From: JAWXCF01 sp034440515
GTDB lineage: Bacteria; Bacteroidota; Bacteroidia; CAILMK01
Direction: 5' to 3'
Assembly: GCA_034440515.1 (NCBI GenBank)
Contig: JAWXCF010000097.1
Coordinates: 1 to 30,253, forward strand
Length of the DNA: 30,253 nucleotides
Shown here in pieces: positions 7,697 through 16,201 of the stretch; the stretch's first letter is position 1, and each line of letters starts with the position of its first letter. Both the position numbers and the translations under genes were made by a program. A model generated the notes under the pieces. That model saw only the letters and a list, made by a program, of their open reading frames with translations. It did not search any database and was not told the origin of the DNA.

Positions 7697-9904
7697 ATGA
7701 CTAAACTCAAGTTTACCCTACTATTTACCTTAATACTTGCCTTAATAATACAAGTGGCTGATGCTAAAGATAAAAAGAAAAAAAAGAAAGTGATTAAAAA
7801 TGCAGGCCTAACCTACGTAAAAACTAGAAAAGATAAAACCACAGACAATTATCACGGTAGTCAAATAGCAGACCCATACAGATGGCTGGAAAATGACAAA
7901 TCAGCTGAAACTGCGAAGTGGATAACAGATCAAAACGTAATTACCCAATCATTTTTAGGTAGGGCGCCCTATAAGTCTTTAATTAAGACCAAGCTAACCG
8001 AATTGTGGAATTATCAGAAGTTTTCAATTCCCATCAATAAAGGAAAACGAATATTCTATTTTTCAAATAATGGGTTGCAAAACCAAAGCGTACTATATAT
8101 GAAGGAGGGTTCAAGTGGTACCCAACAAACATTACTCGATCCTAATGAATTTAGTACAGACGGTACAGTATCACTTGGGGGAATTGAGTTTAATAAAGCA
8201 GGTGATAAAATGGGCTATATCATAAACCGAAGTGGGAGTGATTGGCAAGAAATATATGTGTTAGATGTCAATACCAAAAAGACACTTAGCGATAAAATAA
8301 ATTGGGCAAAGTTTTCTTCAATAGCGTGGAAAGGAGACGGATTTTTTTACAGCAGATACGATGAGCCAAAGAAGGAAAATGGTAGCGAACTATCAGATCA
8401 AAACAGCAATCAAAAAGTTTATTTTCATAAACTAGGTACCCAACAAAGTGCTGATAAATTGGTGTATCAAGACGTAAATAGACCAAATATGGGTTGGAGT
8501 GCTGCAACTACTAAAGATGAAGGTATGCTGATACTGTATGGTACAGAGGGTGCCAGTACTGGAAATGAATTGTATGTGAGTGATTTTGGTAATACACCTA
8601 CTGACCTAAAGTTTAAAACCCTATATACAGGGGTGAAATATAACTACAGCGTAGTAGATGTATTTGCAGGTAGGCTTTTGATATTTACCAACAGGAATGC
8701 AGCAAGATATAAACTAGTATTAACTGACCCAAACTTTCCTGATGCCGACCAGTGGATAAGCGTAGTACCTGAAGCTAAAGATATGGTGATGCAAAATGTA
8801 ACTACTGCAGGCAAGCGCATAATAATTACCTATATGAAAGATGCCTATAACAAAGTAATGGTATATGACGAGTATGGTTCACTAACACAAGAGGTTGGTT
8901 TGCCCAGCATTGGAACTGTTGCAGGCTTTGAAGGAGAAAAAGAAGATGATGAATTGTTTTTTAGTTTTTCATCTTTTATTTATCCACCTACCATATTTAG
9001 TTATTCTATAAAGACTAATAACAGAACAAAATATATGGCTAGCGATGTGAAGTTTAACCCAGAAGACTACATCGTGAAGCAAGTGTTTTTTAGCAGTGCA
9101 GACGGTACACAGGTGCCAATGTTCATAATTCACAGCCGCAAGCTAAAACTAGAGGGCAATAACGTTACCTATCTATATGGTTATGGCGGGTTTAACATAA
9201 GTCTAAATCCTACGTTTAGTCCAGCCAGACTACTATTACTTCAGCAGGGCGGTGTACTAGCAGTCGTAAACCTGCGTGGAGGAGGAGAATATGGCGAAAA
9301 TTGGCACAAAGCAGGAATGCTAGACAAAAAGCAAAATGTATTTAATGATTTCATTGCCGCTGCGCAATATTTAATTGAGAAAAAATATACATCTTCACAA
9401 AAATTAGCAATTGCTGGGGGTAGTAATGGCGGACTATTAGTTGGCGCCTGTATGACTCAAAGACCGGATTTATATAAAGTTGCGCTACCAGCTGTCGGAG
9501 TACTGGATATGTTACGTTATCAGAAATTTACCATTGGGCACGCTTGGGTTCCAGAATATGGCAGTAGTGACACTGCTGCTCAATTTAATTATCTAATAAA
9601 ATATAGCCCACTTCATAATTTGAAAGTTAAGACTGCCTACCCAGCTACTATGGTTACCACTGCAGATCACGATGATAGGGTAGTACCTGCGCACAGCTTT
9701 AAGTACGCAGCTACCATACAGGAACACAATGTGAGTGAAAATCCTGTACTGATACGTATAGACAGTAAGGCTGGACACGGTGCAGGTAAACCCATCAGCA
9801 AGCAAATAGATGAATGGACAGACATTTACACATTTATGTATTTGAATATGGGCTTCACGCCTGACTTTAAGGTAATAGACAAAGAAGAAATAGAAGAGGA
9901 ATAG
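7697..9904 (+). CDS. Secreted prolyl oligopeptidase (S9A family)
   Basis: A 735-residue serine peptidase. An N-terminal signal peptide (cleavage near VADAK) and a Lys-rich segment are followed by the ADPYRWLEN motif at the start of the family, a beta-propeller region, and a C-terminal alpha/beta hydrolase domain. The catalytic triad is visible: Ser576 in GGSNGG, Asp659 in TADHDDRVVP and His694 in AGHGAGKP. Such enzymes cleave short peptides after proline. The signal peptide places this one in the periplasm or outside. It diverges from rnr with a 146-bp gap and is followed after 55 bp by an exported protein gene on the same strand. Confidence 0.95.
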   Translation: MTKLKFTLLFTLILALIIQVADAKDKKKKKKVIKNAGLTYVKTRKDKTTDNYHGSQIADPYRWLENDKSAETAKWITDQNVITQSFLGRAPYKSLIKTKLTELWNYQKFSIPINKGKRIFYFSNNGLQNQSVLYMKEGSSGTQQTLLDPNEFSTDGTVSLGGIEFNKAGDKMGYIINRSGSDWQEIYVLDVNTKKTLSDKINWAKFSSIAWKGDGFFYSRYDEPKKENGSELSDQNSNQKVYFHKLGTQQSADKLVYQDVNRPNMGWSAATTKDEGMLILYGTEGASTGNELYVSDFGNTPTDLKFKTLYTGVKYNYSVVDVFAGRLLIFTNRNAARYKLVLTDPNFPDADQWISVVPEAKDMVMQNVTTAGKRIIITYMKDAYNKVMVYDEYGSLTQEVGLPSIGTVAGFEGEKEDDELFFSFSSFIYPPTIFSYSIKTNNRTKYMASDVKFNPEDYIVKQVFFSSADGTQVPMFIIHSRKLKLEGNNVTYLYGYGGFNISLNPTFSPARLLLLQQGGVLAVVNLRGGGEYGENWHKAGMLDKKQNVFNDFIAAAQYLIEKKYTSSQKLAIAGGSNGGLLVGACMTQRPDLYKVALPAVGVLDMLRYQKFTIGHAWVPEYGSSDTAAQFNYLIKYSPLHNLKVKTAYPATMVTTADHDDRVVPAHSFKYAATIQEHNVSENPVLIRIDSKAGHGAGKPISKQIDEWTDIYTFMYLNMGFTPDFKVIDKEEIEEE

Positions 9905-9959
9905 TTTTAGGCATTATTATAGCAAATACGATAGTAATTAAGTAAAGCGTTACTATAGT

Positions 9960-10856
9960 ATGTCCAAAGTATTCATTATAGGCTTGGTTTTCATCTACAG
10001 CTTAACATTATCTGCCCAAAAGGGCGATGAAGTTGAGGCTACCAATCATAGGGCAATAGATGAAAAAGTAGTTGAGCTAAATAGGCTAGGCGACAGCTTG
10101 CTAAATGCATTGAAGTTTAAAGATCGTCTAATAGCAGATACCAGCTTTATAAAGCTTTTTAGCCGAACCCTAAGAATGCCAAGTGCCTACACGTATAATT
10201 TTGATACCCTTATATTCATCAAACAATTAAAGTCTAATGACGGTAAGTTTAGACTGTTTACTTGGGCATTAGCATTTCCTAACAGTACCTATAGATATAG
10301 GGGCGTAATGATGCTACCCTCTGGCGAATACAATGGTGAATGCAAACTACTTCCTTTTAATGACGCAGGCGAGTCACTAGATAGTGCAAGCAGGCACACA
10401 GGCATTCTACAGCGCAATAAGTGGGTAGGCTGTTTGTATTATGATATCATTAGCCATAGAGTAAAAGACAAAACCTACTATACGTTATTGGGTTGGGACG
10501 GTTATAGGGCCATTAGCCATCGTAGAATTATAGAGGTCATAAGCTTTAACGAAAGTAGAGACATAGACTTTGGGGCAGATATATTTCTGGTGGGTAACAA
10601 GACTATGAACAGGGTAGTGTTTGAGTACAATGCTGAGGCTAGTATGGTGCTAAACTATATACCAAACCTTAAAGTAATTAGTTTTGATCACCTAGTGCCA
10701 CCAGAATCAACTAAAGACGGTACACCACCCCTATTTACCTATGTACCAGATGGTACTTATGATTATTTTCAACTTAAGAAAGGTAAATGGATTTTTATGG
10801 ATGGAGAATTTTTTGAAAAAAATAAAGGGAAAATCATCAAAGAGGCAGGTAAATAG
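9960..10856 (+). CDS. Exported protein of unknown function
   Basis: A 298-residue protein with a signal peptide (cleavage about LSA-Q, residues 19-20). Recognisable blocks are KFRLFTWAL, YYTLLGWDGY, NRVVFEYNAEASMVLNY and FDHLVPPE, which I associate with a conserved Bacteroidota exported family without assigned function. Late in the chain is a VPDGTYDYFQLKKGKWIF block. It has no visible catalytic motif. It lies 55 bp downstream of the prolyl oligopeptidase and 47 bp upstream of the dehydrogenase, so the three may form one transcript. Confidence 0.75.
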   Translation: MSKVFIIGLVFIYSLTLSAQKGDEVEATNHRAIDEKVVELNRLGDSLLNALKFKDRLIADTSFIKLFSRTLRMPSAYTYNFDTLIFIKQLKSNDGKFRLFTWALAFPNSTYRYRGVMMLPSGEYNGECKLLPFNDAGESLDSASRHTGILQRNKWVGCLYYDIISHRVKDKTYYTLLGWDGYRAISHRRIIEVISFNESRDIDFGADIFLVGNKTMNRVVFEYNAEASMVLNYIPNLKVISFDHLVPPESTKDGTPPLFTYVPDGTYDYFQLKKGKWIFMDGEFFEKNKGKIIKEAGK

Positions 10857-10903
10857 TCAAGTTTAGTACCTTATTTTACCAACTATTACAAATAGAGATT
10901 CTA

Positions 10904-11857
10904 ATGGAAAATCAACCTAAACCTATATTTTTAGTTACTGACAAAGTACCTGATGCCCTACTCTCAGAGATAGAAAATACAGGCTATACTGTAGAGTATC
11001 GGGAAGCCATACTTAACGATCACCTAGCTGGGCTAATTGGCAATTATACAGGCATTATAGTCAATACTGCAATGAAGTTGGATGCATTTATGTTGTCGCT
11101 GGCCAGTAAGCTAAAATATATACTTCGCCCAGGCAGTGGACTAGACAATATTGATTTAAAGTATTGCTATGAAAACGATATTAAAGTCTTTAATAGTCCT
11201 GAGGCAAATGCAGATGCCGTAGGCTGCCACACTTTAGGTTTATTGTTGGGGCTAAGCCGTCATATCGTTTCAGCCCATCAGGCGCTAACAGTCGGACTTT
11301 GGCAACGTAGAATAAGTACAGGTGATGACTTTCGGGGTAAATGTATTGGATTAATAGGTTACGGAAATACAGGTTCGGCTACAGCTAGGTATATGGCCGG
11401 ATTAGGGGCGGAGATAGCTGTATATGATAAATATAAAACGATAACAGATACCAGTGTAAAGCAAGTAGAGTTAGACTATCTGTATGAGAATGCAGAAGTA
11501 CTAAGCCTACACATTCCGTTGAATTCCGAGACCAACCATTGGATAGACCTAGACTTTCTAAAACAGTTTCAACGACCAATCTACTTGATAAATACCAGTA
11601 GAGGTTACATAATGAATACCAAGCAATTGCCAGAAGCACTAGACACAGGACTATTAAAGGGTGTGGCACTAGATGTATTAGAAAATGAGAAAATAGCCAA
11701 TTACAGTTTGCAAGAAACAGAATGGTTGGCCAGAATGCTTGCTGACCCTAGAGTCATCATTACCCCACACATAGCAGGATGGACCCACACGGCTAGACAC
11801 GAAATATTTATGACCGTATGGCGTAAGTTTTTAGATTGGAAGGCTGAAAATAATTAA
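10904..11857 (+). CDS. D-2-hydroxyacid dehydrogenase, phosphoglycerate dehydrogenase-like
   Basis: A 317-residue NAD-dependent oxidoreductase of the D-isomer-specific 2-hydroxyacid dehydrogenase family. It has the NAD-binding GLIGYGNTGSATARY motif (glycines near 152-157), the NTSRG block with the substrate-binding Arg233, a LDVLENE block with the catalytic Glu (260 or 262), and TPHIAGW with the catalytic His289. It lacks the C-terminal ACT domain of long SerA forms, but short forms without it are common. 3-phosphoglycerate oxidation in serine synthesis is the likeliest role. Neither serB nor serC is nearby, so another 2-hydroxyacid substrate is possible. It is cytoplasmic. Confidence 0.85.
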   Translation: MENQPKPIFLVTDKVPDALLSEIENTGYTVEYREAILNDHLAGLIGNYTGIIVNTAMKLDAFMLSLASKLKYILRPGSGLDNIDLKYCYENDIKVFNSPEANADAVGCHTLGLLLGLSRHIVSAHQALTVGLWQRRISTGDDFRGKCIGLIGYGNTGSATARYMAGLGAEIAVYDKYKTITDTSVKQVELDYLYENAEVLSLHIPLNSETNHWIDLDFLKQFQRPIYLINTSRGYIMNTKQLPEALDTGLLKGVALDVLENEKIANYSLQETEWLARMLADPRVIITPHIAGWTHTARHEIFMTVWRKFLDWKAENN

Positions 11858-12141
11858 AGATTTTAAATCATTGCACTACTATTTTTAAGTTAGAGTAATA
11901 CTTAGAACCAGTACAGGTTAATTGCAAGATTTTAATACCACTAGCAATGCTGGGAATCGATATTTGTATCTGTCCATTTTATTTGAAGTAAATTTTCAAT
12001 TGGCGGTTTTGTAACTTAAGAAGCTAAATATTTTTAACACAACTGCTCACGTTAACCAGTGATGTTTGATTAATCGCTAAGATTCTGCAAAGTAATGAAA
12101 GCTCACTTTTGCAAACTGTTGTTTTCGGTTCGATATTTTTA
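11858..12141. other. 284-bp intergenic region next to a defence-gene stump
   Basis: It lies between two convergent transcription units. No open frame of note, no hairpin with T-run and no complete repeat was seen. As the outer flank of the AAA_13 stump it may contain the scar of the event that removed the rest of that gene or brought it in, but I could not define a boundary. Confidence 0.5.
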
Positions 12142-12435
12142 TTAGTTCACCATCATTTTGTAATGTCTTTCGTGACCAGTCAGTATGAATATATCTCTAA
12201 ATATATTTTTATATGTCTCAATTGTTCTGTCTTGGAATTCAATATATAAGTCGTGATTAATACAATGAGAACCATCATTTATCCAACTAGTTAAAGACCT
12301 GCAAATGTCTTGTTGTTCTTTTGTTTCAAATTTTACAATTAAATCGTCATTTACATATTTTCCACTAAGTTTAAAATAGTTTTCAATAATTCTTCTCAAA
12401 ATATTCTGAATTGGTAAACTTGAATTTAGTCCCAT
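12142..12435 (-). pseudogene. C-terminal stump of an AAA_13-family (RloC-like) ATPase
   Basis: The segment encodes about 97 residues that match only the extreme C-terminus of AAA_13/RloC-like ATPases: IQNILRRIIENYFKL, then CRSLTSWINDGSH, then HDLYIEF, then a TGHERHYKMMV ending just before the stop. Full members are several hundred residues long, with Walker A at the N-terminus and a long coiled coil. Here the family similarity begins around residue 5 (LNSSLPIQN) directly beside a run of eight T residues, 23 bp after the stop of the RluA-family gene. The ATPase core is absent. The frame can be extended to a TTG at 12489, but that part overlaps the RluA-family gene and looks unrelated. It may still be expressed from the ATG at 12435. 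I read it as a remnant of an anti-phage gene. Confidence 0.75.
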
Positions 12436-12458
12436 TTTAAAAAAAATTAATAATTTCT

Positions 12459-13154
12459 TTATATTCCTTGGTAACTCCACTTTAACCAATGTCTTCCCGT
12501 TGGGTTAAAACTTTGAATTTCCATATTAGTTAGTTTTACTGGGTGAATAAATTCTAATCGCCTAGCTAATAAACATATAGACCTATCAGCGAAACTCGTT
12601 TTGCTTCCATATTTGGTATCGCCTACTATATGGCAACCCATATGCGCTAATTGTGCTCTAATTTGGTGTGGGCGACCCGTTTTAGGCATTACTTGTAGAA
12701 GATGTTGCCCATTTACCTCTTGTATATGCTTGTAGTCTAATATGGCTAGTTTGCTGTCCCCCTTTTGACTATTAAAGACCTTAGACTTGTTTAGGGTTGT
12801 ATCTTTACTTATGTATCCCTCAAGGGTGCCACTCATAGCGGGTGGTTGATGTTCAACTATTGCCAAATAAGTTTTTTGTATATCGCGTTCTCTAAATAAT
12901 GCACTAATTCTGCTGGCAGCTTTGCTGGTTCTGGCAAATAGTACCAACCCCTCTACTGGTCTGTCAAGTCTGTGTACCATACCTAAATACACATCGCCAG
13001 GTTTGTTATATTTCTCTTTTATATATTGTTTTACCAATACATCTAGACTAACATCGCCCGATGGATCGTCTTGAGTAGGCACTCCTGCTGGTTTGTGTAT
13101 AGCTATCAAGTGGTTATCTTCATAAATAACATTAGCAACTGTAATTTTATCCAT
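12459..13154 (-). CDS. RluA-family pseudouridine synthase
   Basis: A 231-residue enzyme that isomerises uridine to pseudouridine in rRNA or tRNA. It carries VIYEDNHLIAIHKPAG at the N-terminus, the catalytic motif HRLDRPVEGL with Asp64, and the C-terminal TGRPHQIRAQLAH and VGDTKYG blocks of the RluA/RluC/RluD group. There is no S4 domain, as in the short RluA type. The exact target site cannot be read from sequence. It sits 51 bp downstream of panB on the same strand and is intact despite the defence-gene stump that begins just after its stop. Confidence 0.93.
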   Translation of the reverse strand: MDKITVANVIYEDNHLIAIHKPAGVPTQDDPSGDVSLDVLVKQYIKEKYNKPGDVYLGMVHRLDRPVEGLVLFARTSKAASRISALFRERDIQKTYLAIVEHQPPAMSGTLEGYISKDTTLNKSKVFNSQKGDSKLAILDYKHIQEVNGQHLLQVMPKTGRPHQIRAQLAHMGCHIVGDTKYGSKTSFADRSICLLARRLEFIHPVKLTNMEIQSFNPTGRHWLKWSYQGI

Positions 13155-13205
13155 TTCTGTAATGTGTAATTATGTTGATTGAAAAAATGGTAGAATTTTT
13201 TTATT

Positions 13206-14027
13206 TTAGTATTGTTCAGATTCGTTGGGGAAAGTACCTGCCTTTACATCAGCGGCATATTGTCCTATTGCTTGTTTTATTTCTGTTTCCAGATTAGCAT
13301 ATCTGCGTAGAAATCTAGGGTTAAACTCTTGTATTAGTCCCAACATATCGTGCAGCACCAATACTTGTCCGTCACAATGTTTCCCTGCGCCTATGCCTAT
13401 AGTTGGAATTTGAATTTCTTCACTGACTCTTTTGGCTAATTCAGCCGGTATTTTTTCTAACACCAGTGCGAAACATCCTAGGTCTTGCAGCAGTTTGGCG
13501 TCGCTTATTAGTTTTTCTGCTTCTACTTCTTCTTTAGCACGTACGGAATAGGTTCCAAACTTATAAATGCTTTGTGGAGTCAATCCCAAATGCCCCATAA
13601 CTGGTACACCAGCCGAAAGTATCCTTTGTATGCTCTCCTTCACTTCAGACCCACCCTCTAGTTTTACAGCGTGTGCACCTGCTTCTTTCATTATTCGTAT
13701 GGTGCTTTCTAGCGCAGTTTTGCTGTTTCCCTGATAACTACCAAAGGGTAGGTCAACTACCACCAAGGCTCTTTTTACGCCACGCAATACACTTGATGCG
13801 TGATATATCATTTGGTCTAGGGTAATGGGTAGGGTAGTTTCGTGCCCCGCCATTACATTACTCGCACTGTCACCTACTAGTATTACGTCTATGCCACCTG
13901 CATCTACTATTCTGCCCATTGTGTAGTCATAGGCTGTTATCATAGCTATCTTCTCCCCACTACTTTTCATATCAAGTAGGGTTCTGGTAGTTACCTTTTT
14001 GTAGTTATCTATTTTGCTCGTGCTCAT
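13206..14027 (-). CDS. panB: 3-methyl-2-oxobutanoate hydroxymethyltransferase
   Basis: A 273-residue PanB, normal length. It transfers a hydroxymethyl group from 5,10-methylenetetrahydrofolate to 2-oxoisovalerate to make ketopantoate, the first committed step of pantothenate and CoA synthesis. Visible motifs are MITAYDYTMGRI, ILVGDSASNVMAGHETTLP with metal ligand Asp53, VVDLPFGSYQ with Asp92, AVKLEGG, MGHLGLTPQS, the catalytic Glu191 in LVLEKIP, and TIGIGAGKHCDGQVLVLHDM. Its ATG overlaps the stop of the upstream gene (TAATG), so translation is coupled to that secreted coiled-coil protein. No panC, panD or panE is in the window. Confidence 0.97.
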   Translation of the reverse strand: MSTSKIDNYKKVTTRTLLDMKSSGEKIAMITAYDYTMGRIVDAGGIDVILVGDSASNVMAGHETTLPITLDQMIYHASSVLRGVKRALVVVDLPFGSYQGNSKTALESTIRIMKEAGAHAVKLEGGSEVKESIQRILSAGVPVMGHLGLTPQSIYKFGTYSVRAKEEVEAEKLISDAKLLQDLGCFALVLEKIPAELAKRVSEEIQIPTIGIGAGKHCDGQVLVLHDMLGLIQEFNPRFLRRYANLETEIKQAIGQYAADVKAGTFPNESEQY

Positions 14028-15151
14028 TACTTTCTTTGCTTGCTAAGTCTTTTTACTTCGTCCTCACTCGCCTTAAGTTTCTTTGCTAAGGCTTCGTTTT
14101 TCTTTTTTTCTTCTTCGTATTTCTCCGCGTATATCAGGACTTGGTCGCCGTACTTATTCTTTTCTATTTCAGCCTTTATATCTTGATACATAGACACTTC
14201 AGTTCTTAGTTTTTGCAACTCTACTTCCTTTTGTTGCAGGGTAGCATTAGTTTTATCTAATTCTATACGTAGTGCAGGGTTTATATTATCCTTTATATAT
14301 TGTTCTAGCTGCTCCTTATATTGTAACAGTGCTTCATACTCCTCTGTACAGGTTCCTAAGTTTAACTTTAAATCTCTGATTAACTTTCTTTGTTCAATTG
14401 GATCTAATGGGACTTCTGTATTTACTATGGCGATAGGCTTGGTTGTAGCTGTATCTTTGTTAGACTGATATAATTCGAAATTATCAAAATTGGCTGCTAA
14501 TGTTCCCTTTATGTACAGTCCAGCTTTACCCAGATAGGGTTTTTTAATGTTAATACTGTGCACCAGCTGAGCATTTATATAACAATCTATTTTGTTATCT
14601 AGCTGGTTTAATTGCAGTGTATTTACGTTACCAGCACTTTTTATAAATCCAGACTTTACCCAGTATTCAGATTTTTCATCGCCTGTTAGGGAAATTAGAT
14701 TGCCTTCATTATTTATACCAGTTAACTTAAATTGCCTTTTGCCATTAATTTCAAAAATGAAACCGGCAGTAAAGTTGTTTTGATCCTCCATTCGCTCTAT
14801 ATCTATAACCAAAGCGACAGAACCAGTTTCGTTTTTTTTCTTAATAATGTTGACATCAACCTTACATTGGAAAAAATTTAACTCAGGTCCTTCTTTTGGA
14901 ATAAAGTAGGCAGTCTTATCTGCTACAAAGCATTCTGTGGAATATGCCCCATTTACTATGCTTAGCTGATAGGTTTTGTCAGACTTAATTGGCCACCTGT
15001 CTTTCGGAGTATTTTCATCCCAATAATCGGCAAATACCAGCTTATTACCAGCAATTGACTGGTCCTGTGCCAGTAGTTCCTGCCCGAAACTACATAGTAA
15101 AGCAACACTTAAGAAATGGGTAATCCCGATAAATGATAATAATTTTCTCAA
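14027..15151 (-). CDS. Secreted protein with jelly-roll-like domain and C-terminal coiled coil
   Basis: About 374 residues. The proposed start is a TTG at 15151, giving MRKLLSFIGITHFLSVALLC and cleavage near LLA-Q (28-29), a textbook signal peptide. The frame continues to a TTG at 15184, but the extra 11 residues would spoil the signal. No ATG serves. The first two thirds carry strand-rich blocks (FADYWDENTP, GSVALVIDIER, GLYIKGTLAANFDNFELY) resembling concanavalin-like domains of the LamG/DUF1080 kind. After a linker, residues about 270-374 are Glu/Lys/Leu-rich and form a long coiled coil ending DEVKRLSKQRK. The stop overlaps the panB start. I infer an envelope-associated role; the coupling to panB has no obvious functional reason. 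Confidence 0.75.
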   Translation of the reverse strand: MRKLLSFIGITHFLSVALLCSFGQELLAQDQSIAGNKLVFADYWDENTPKDRWPIKSDKTYQLSIVNGAYSTECFVADKTAYFIPKEGPELNFFQCKVDVNIIKKKNETGSVALVIDIERMEDQNNFTAGFIFEINGKRQFKLTGINNEGNLISLTGDEKSEYWVKSGFIKSAGNVNTLQLNQLDNKIDCYINAQLVHSINIKKPYLGKAGLYIKGTLAANFDNFELYQSNKDTATTKPIAIVNTEVPLDPIEQRKLIRDLKLNLGTCTEEYEALLQYKEQLEQYIKDNINPALRIELDKTNATLQQKEVELQKLRTEVSMYQDIKAEIEKNKYGDQVLIYAEKYEEEKKKNEALAKKLKASEDEVKRLSKQRK

Positions 15152-15196
15152 AATTTCTGCTGGTATTACCTTTTGTCTTTGCAAATTTGCTTTAAA

Positions 15197-16201
15197 ATGT
15201 TCAAACTGCTACAACACACATTGATTTTTACTGTATTGATTTGCTTGATATCTGCTTGCAGTACCGATTTTGAAGTAAATGAGCCTGGTAAAGAAATAGA
15301 CGTTATCTATGGATTACTAGACCTAAACGACTCTGTACAATATGTTAGAGTAAATAAAGCATTTCTAAATACTAAAGATCAAACTGTATATGAGTTGGCT
15401 AAAGATCCTAATTACATATATCATCAAGACACACTATTAGTAGAGCTGATAGAAAATGGTACTAACAACATAAGATTGATAAAGACCAACAATTCCAGTA
15501 AAGATACGGGCATATTTGCTAGTCCTGCTCAAACGCTGTATAGAACACCATTTGGCACCATCTTAAATGAAAATTCAACCTATATACTTTCAGTTAAGAA
15601 CACGAATACAGGTGTAATTGCTACAGGGAAAACCAGTGTAGTCGGTAGAACCAATCCAATTTATCCTAAACCAGAGTCTTCTATTACATTATCTGCTGAC
15701 CCTAAGATTAACTTTCCTATTAATTTTCAGACAGGTAAGTCAGGATATTTTTATGATACAGACCTGATATTAAGATATACCAGAATTAGCAAGACCGATA
15801 CATCCATTAGAACTACTGACAGCATAATTTGGAACTTGCAACGCTACCAGTTTGCGAATAGTAATCAAGGTGGTGAGGAAATTAGAAATAATTTGAAGTA
15901 CGACCAATTGGTTGAACTTATACTTAACACACTGAAAACTAACCCTGCTGAAAAAATAAGATTGGACTACATCAGGTTAAACATAGCAGGTGGCAGTCAA
16001 GATTTATACACTTATATTCAACTATATAGCCCAGCAACGGGCATTGTCCAAAAACGATCAGACTATACCAATATTAGCAACGGTTACGGTATTTATAGTT
16101 CTAGAAATAGAACCAGTTATAAGTTTTTTCTTAATACTATATCTAAGCGACTATTTGCAAGGGACAGTAGATTGCTAAAATATACTATAGTTGAGTATTA
16201 G
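15197..16201 (+). CDS. Lipoprotein of unknown function
   Basis: About 334 residues from the ATG at 15197. An in-frame TTG at 15173 would add eight residues before the signal and is less likely. The signal ends in a good lipobox (ISAC, Cys21). The mature chain begins STDFEVNEPGKEIDVIYGLLDLND and continues with a VRVNKAFLNT stretch. This start is typical of Bacteroidota outer-membrane lipoproteins with Ig-like N-terminal strands, and I have seen similar openings in proteins near DUF4249, but I cannot assign a family. It diverges from the 14027-15151 gene with only 45 bp between start codons. Its TAG stop overlaps the convergent thiL stop by 3 bp. Confidence 0.75.
   Translation: MFKLLQHTLIFTVLICLISACSTDFEVNEPGKEIDVIYGLLDLNDSVQYVRVNKAFLNTKDQTVYELAKDPNYIYHQDTLLVELIENGTNNIRLIKTNNSSKDTGIFASPAQTLYRTPFGTILNENSTYILSVKNTNTGVIATGKTSVVGRTNPIYPKPESSITLSADPKINFPINFQTGKSGYFYDTDLILRYTRISKTDTSIRTTDSIIWNLQRYQFANSNQGGEEIRNNLKYDQLVELILNTLKTNPAEKIRLDYIRLNIAGGSQDLYTYIQLYSPATGIVQKRSDYTNISNGYGIYSSRNRTSYKFFLNTISKRLFARDSRLLKYTIVEY

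Noticed and set aside
11858..12141. Possible integron-cassette recombination site in the region beside the defence stump (around GTTAACC at about 12053)
   Set aside because: No matching pair of core sites or imperfect hairpin of attC type could be found, and there is no integrase gene in the window.
12436..12489. Extension of the AAA_13 stump to a TTG at 12489
   Set aside because: The added residues overlap the end of the RluA-family gene and do not look like AAA_13; the family similarity begins near the ATG at 12435.
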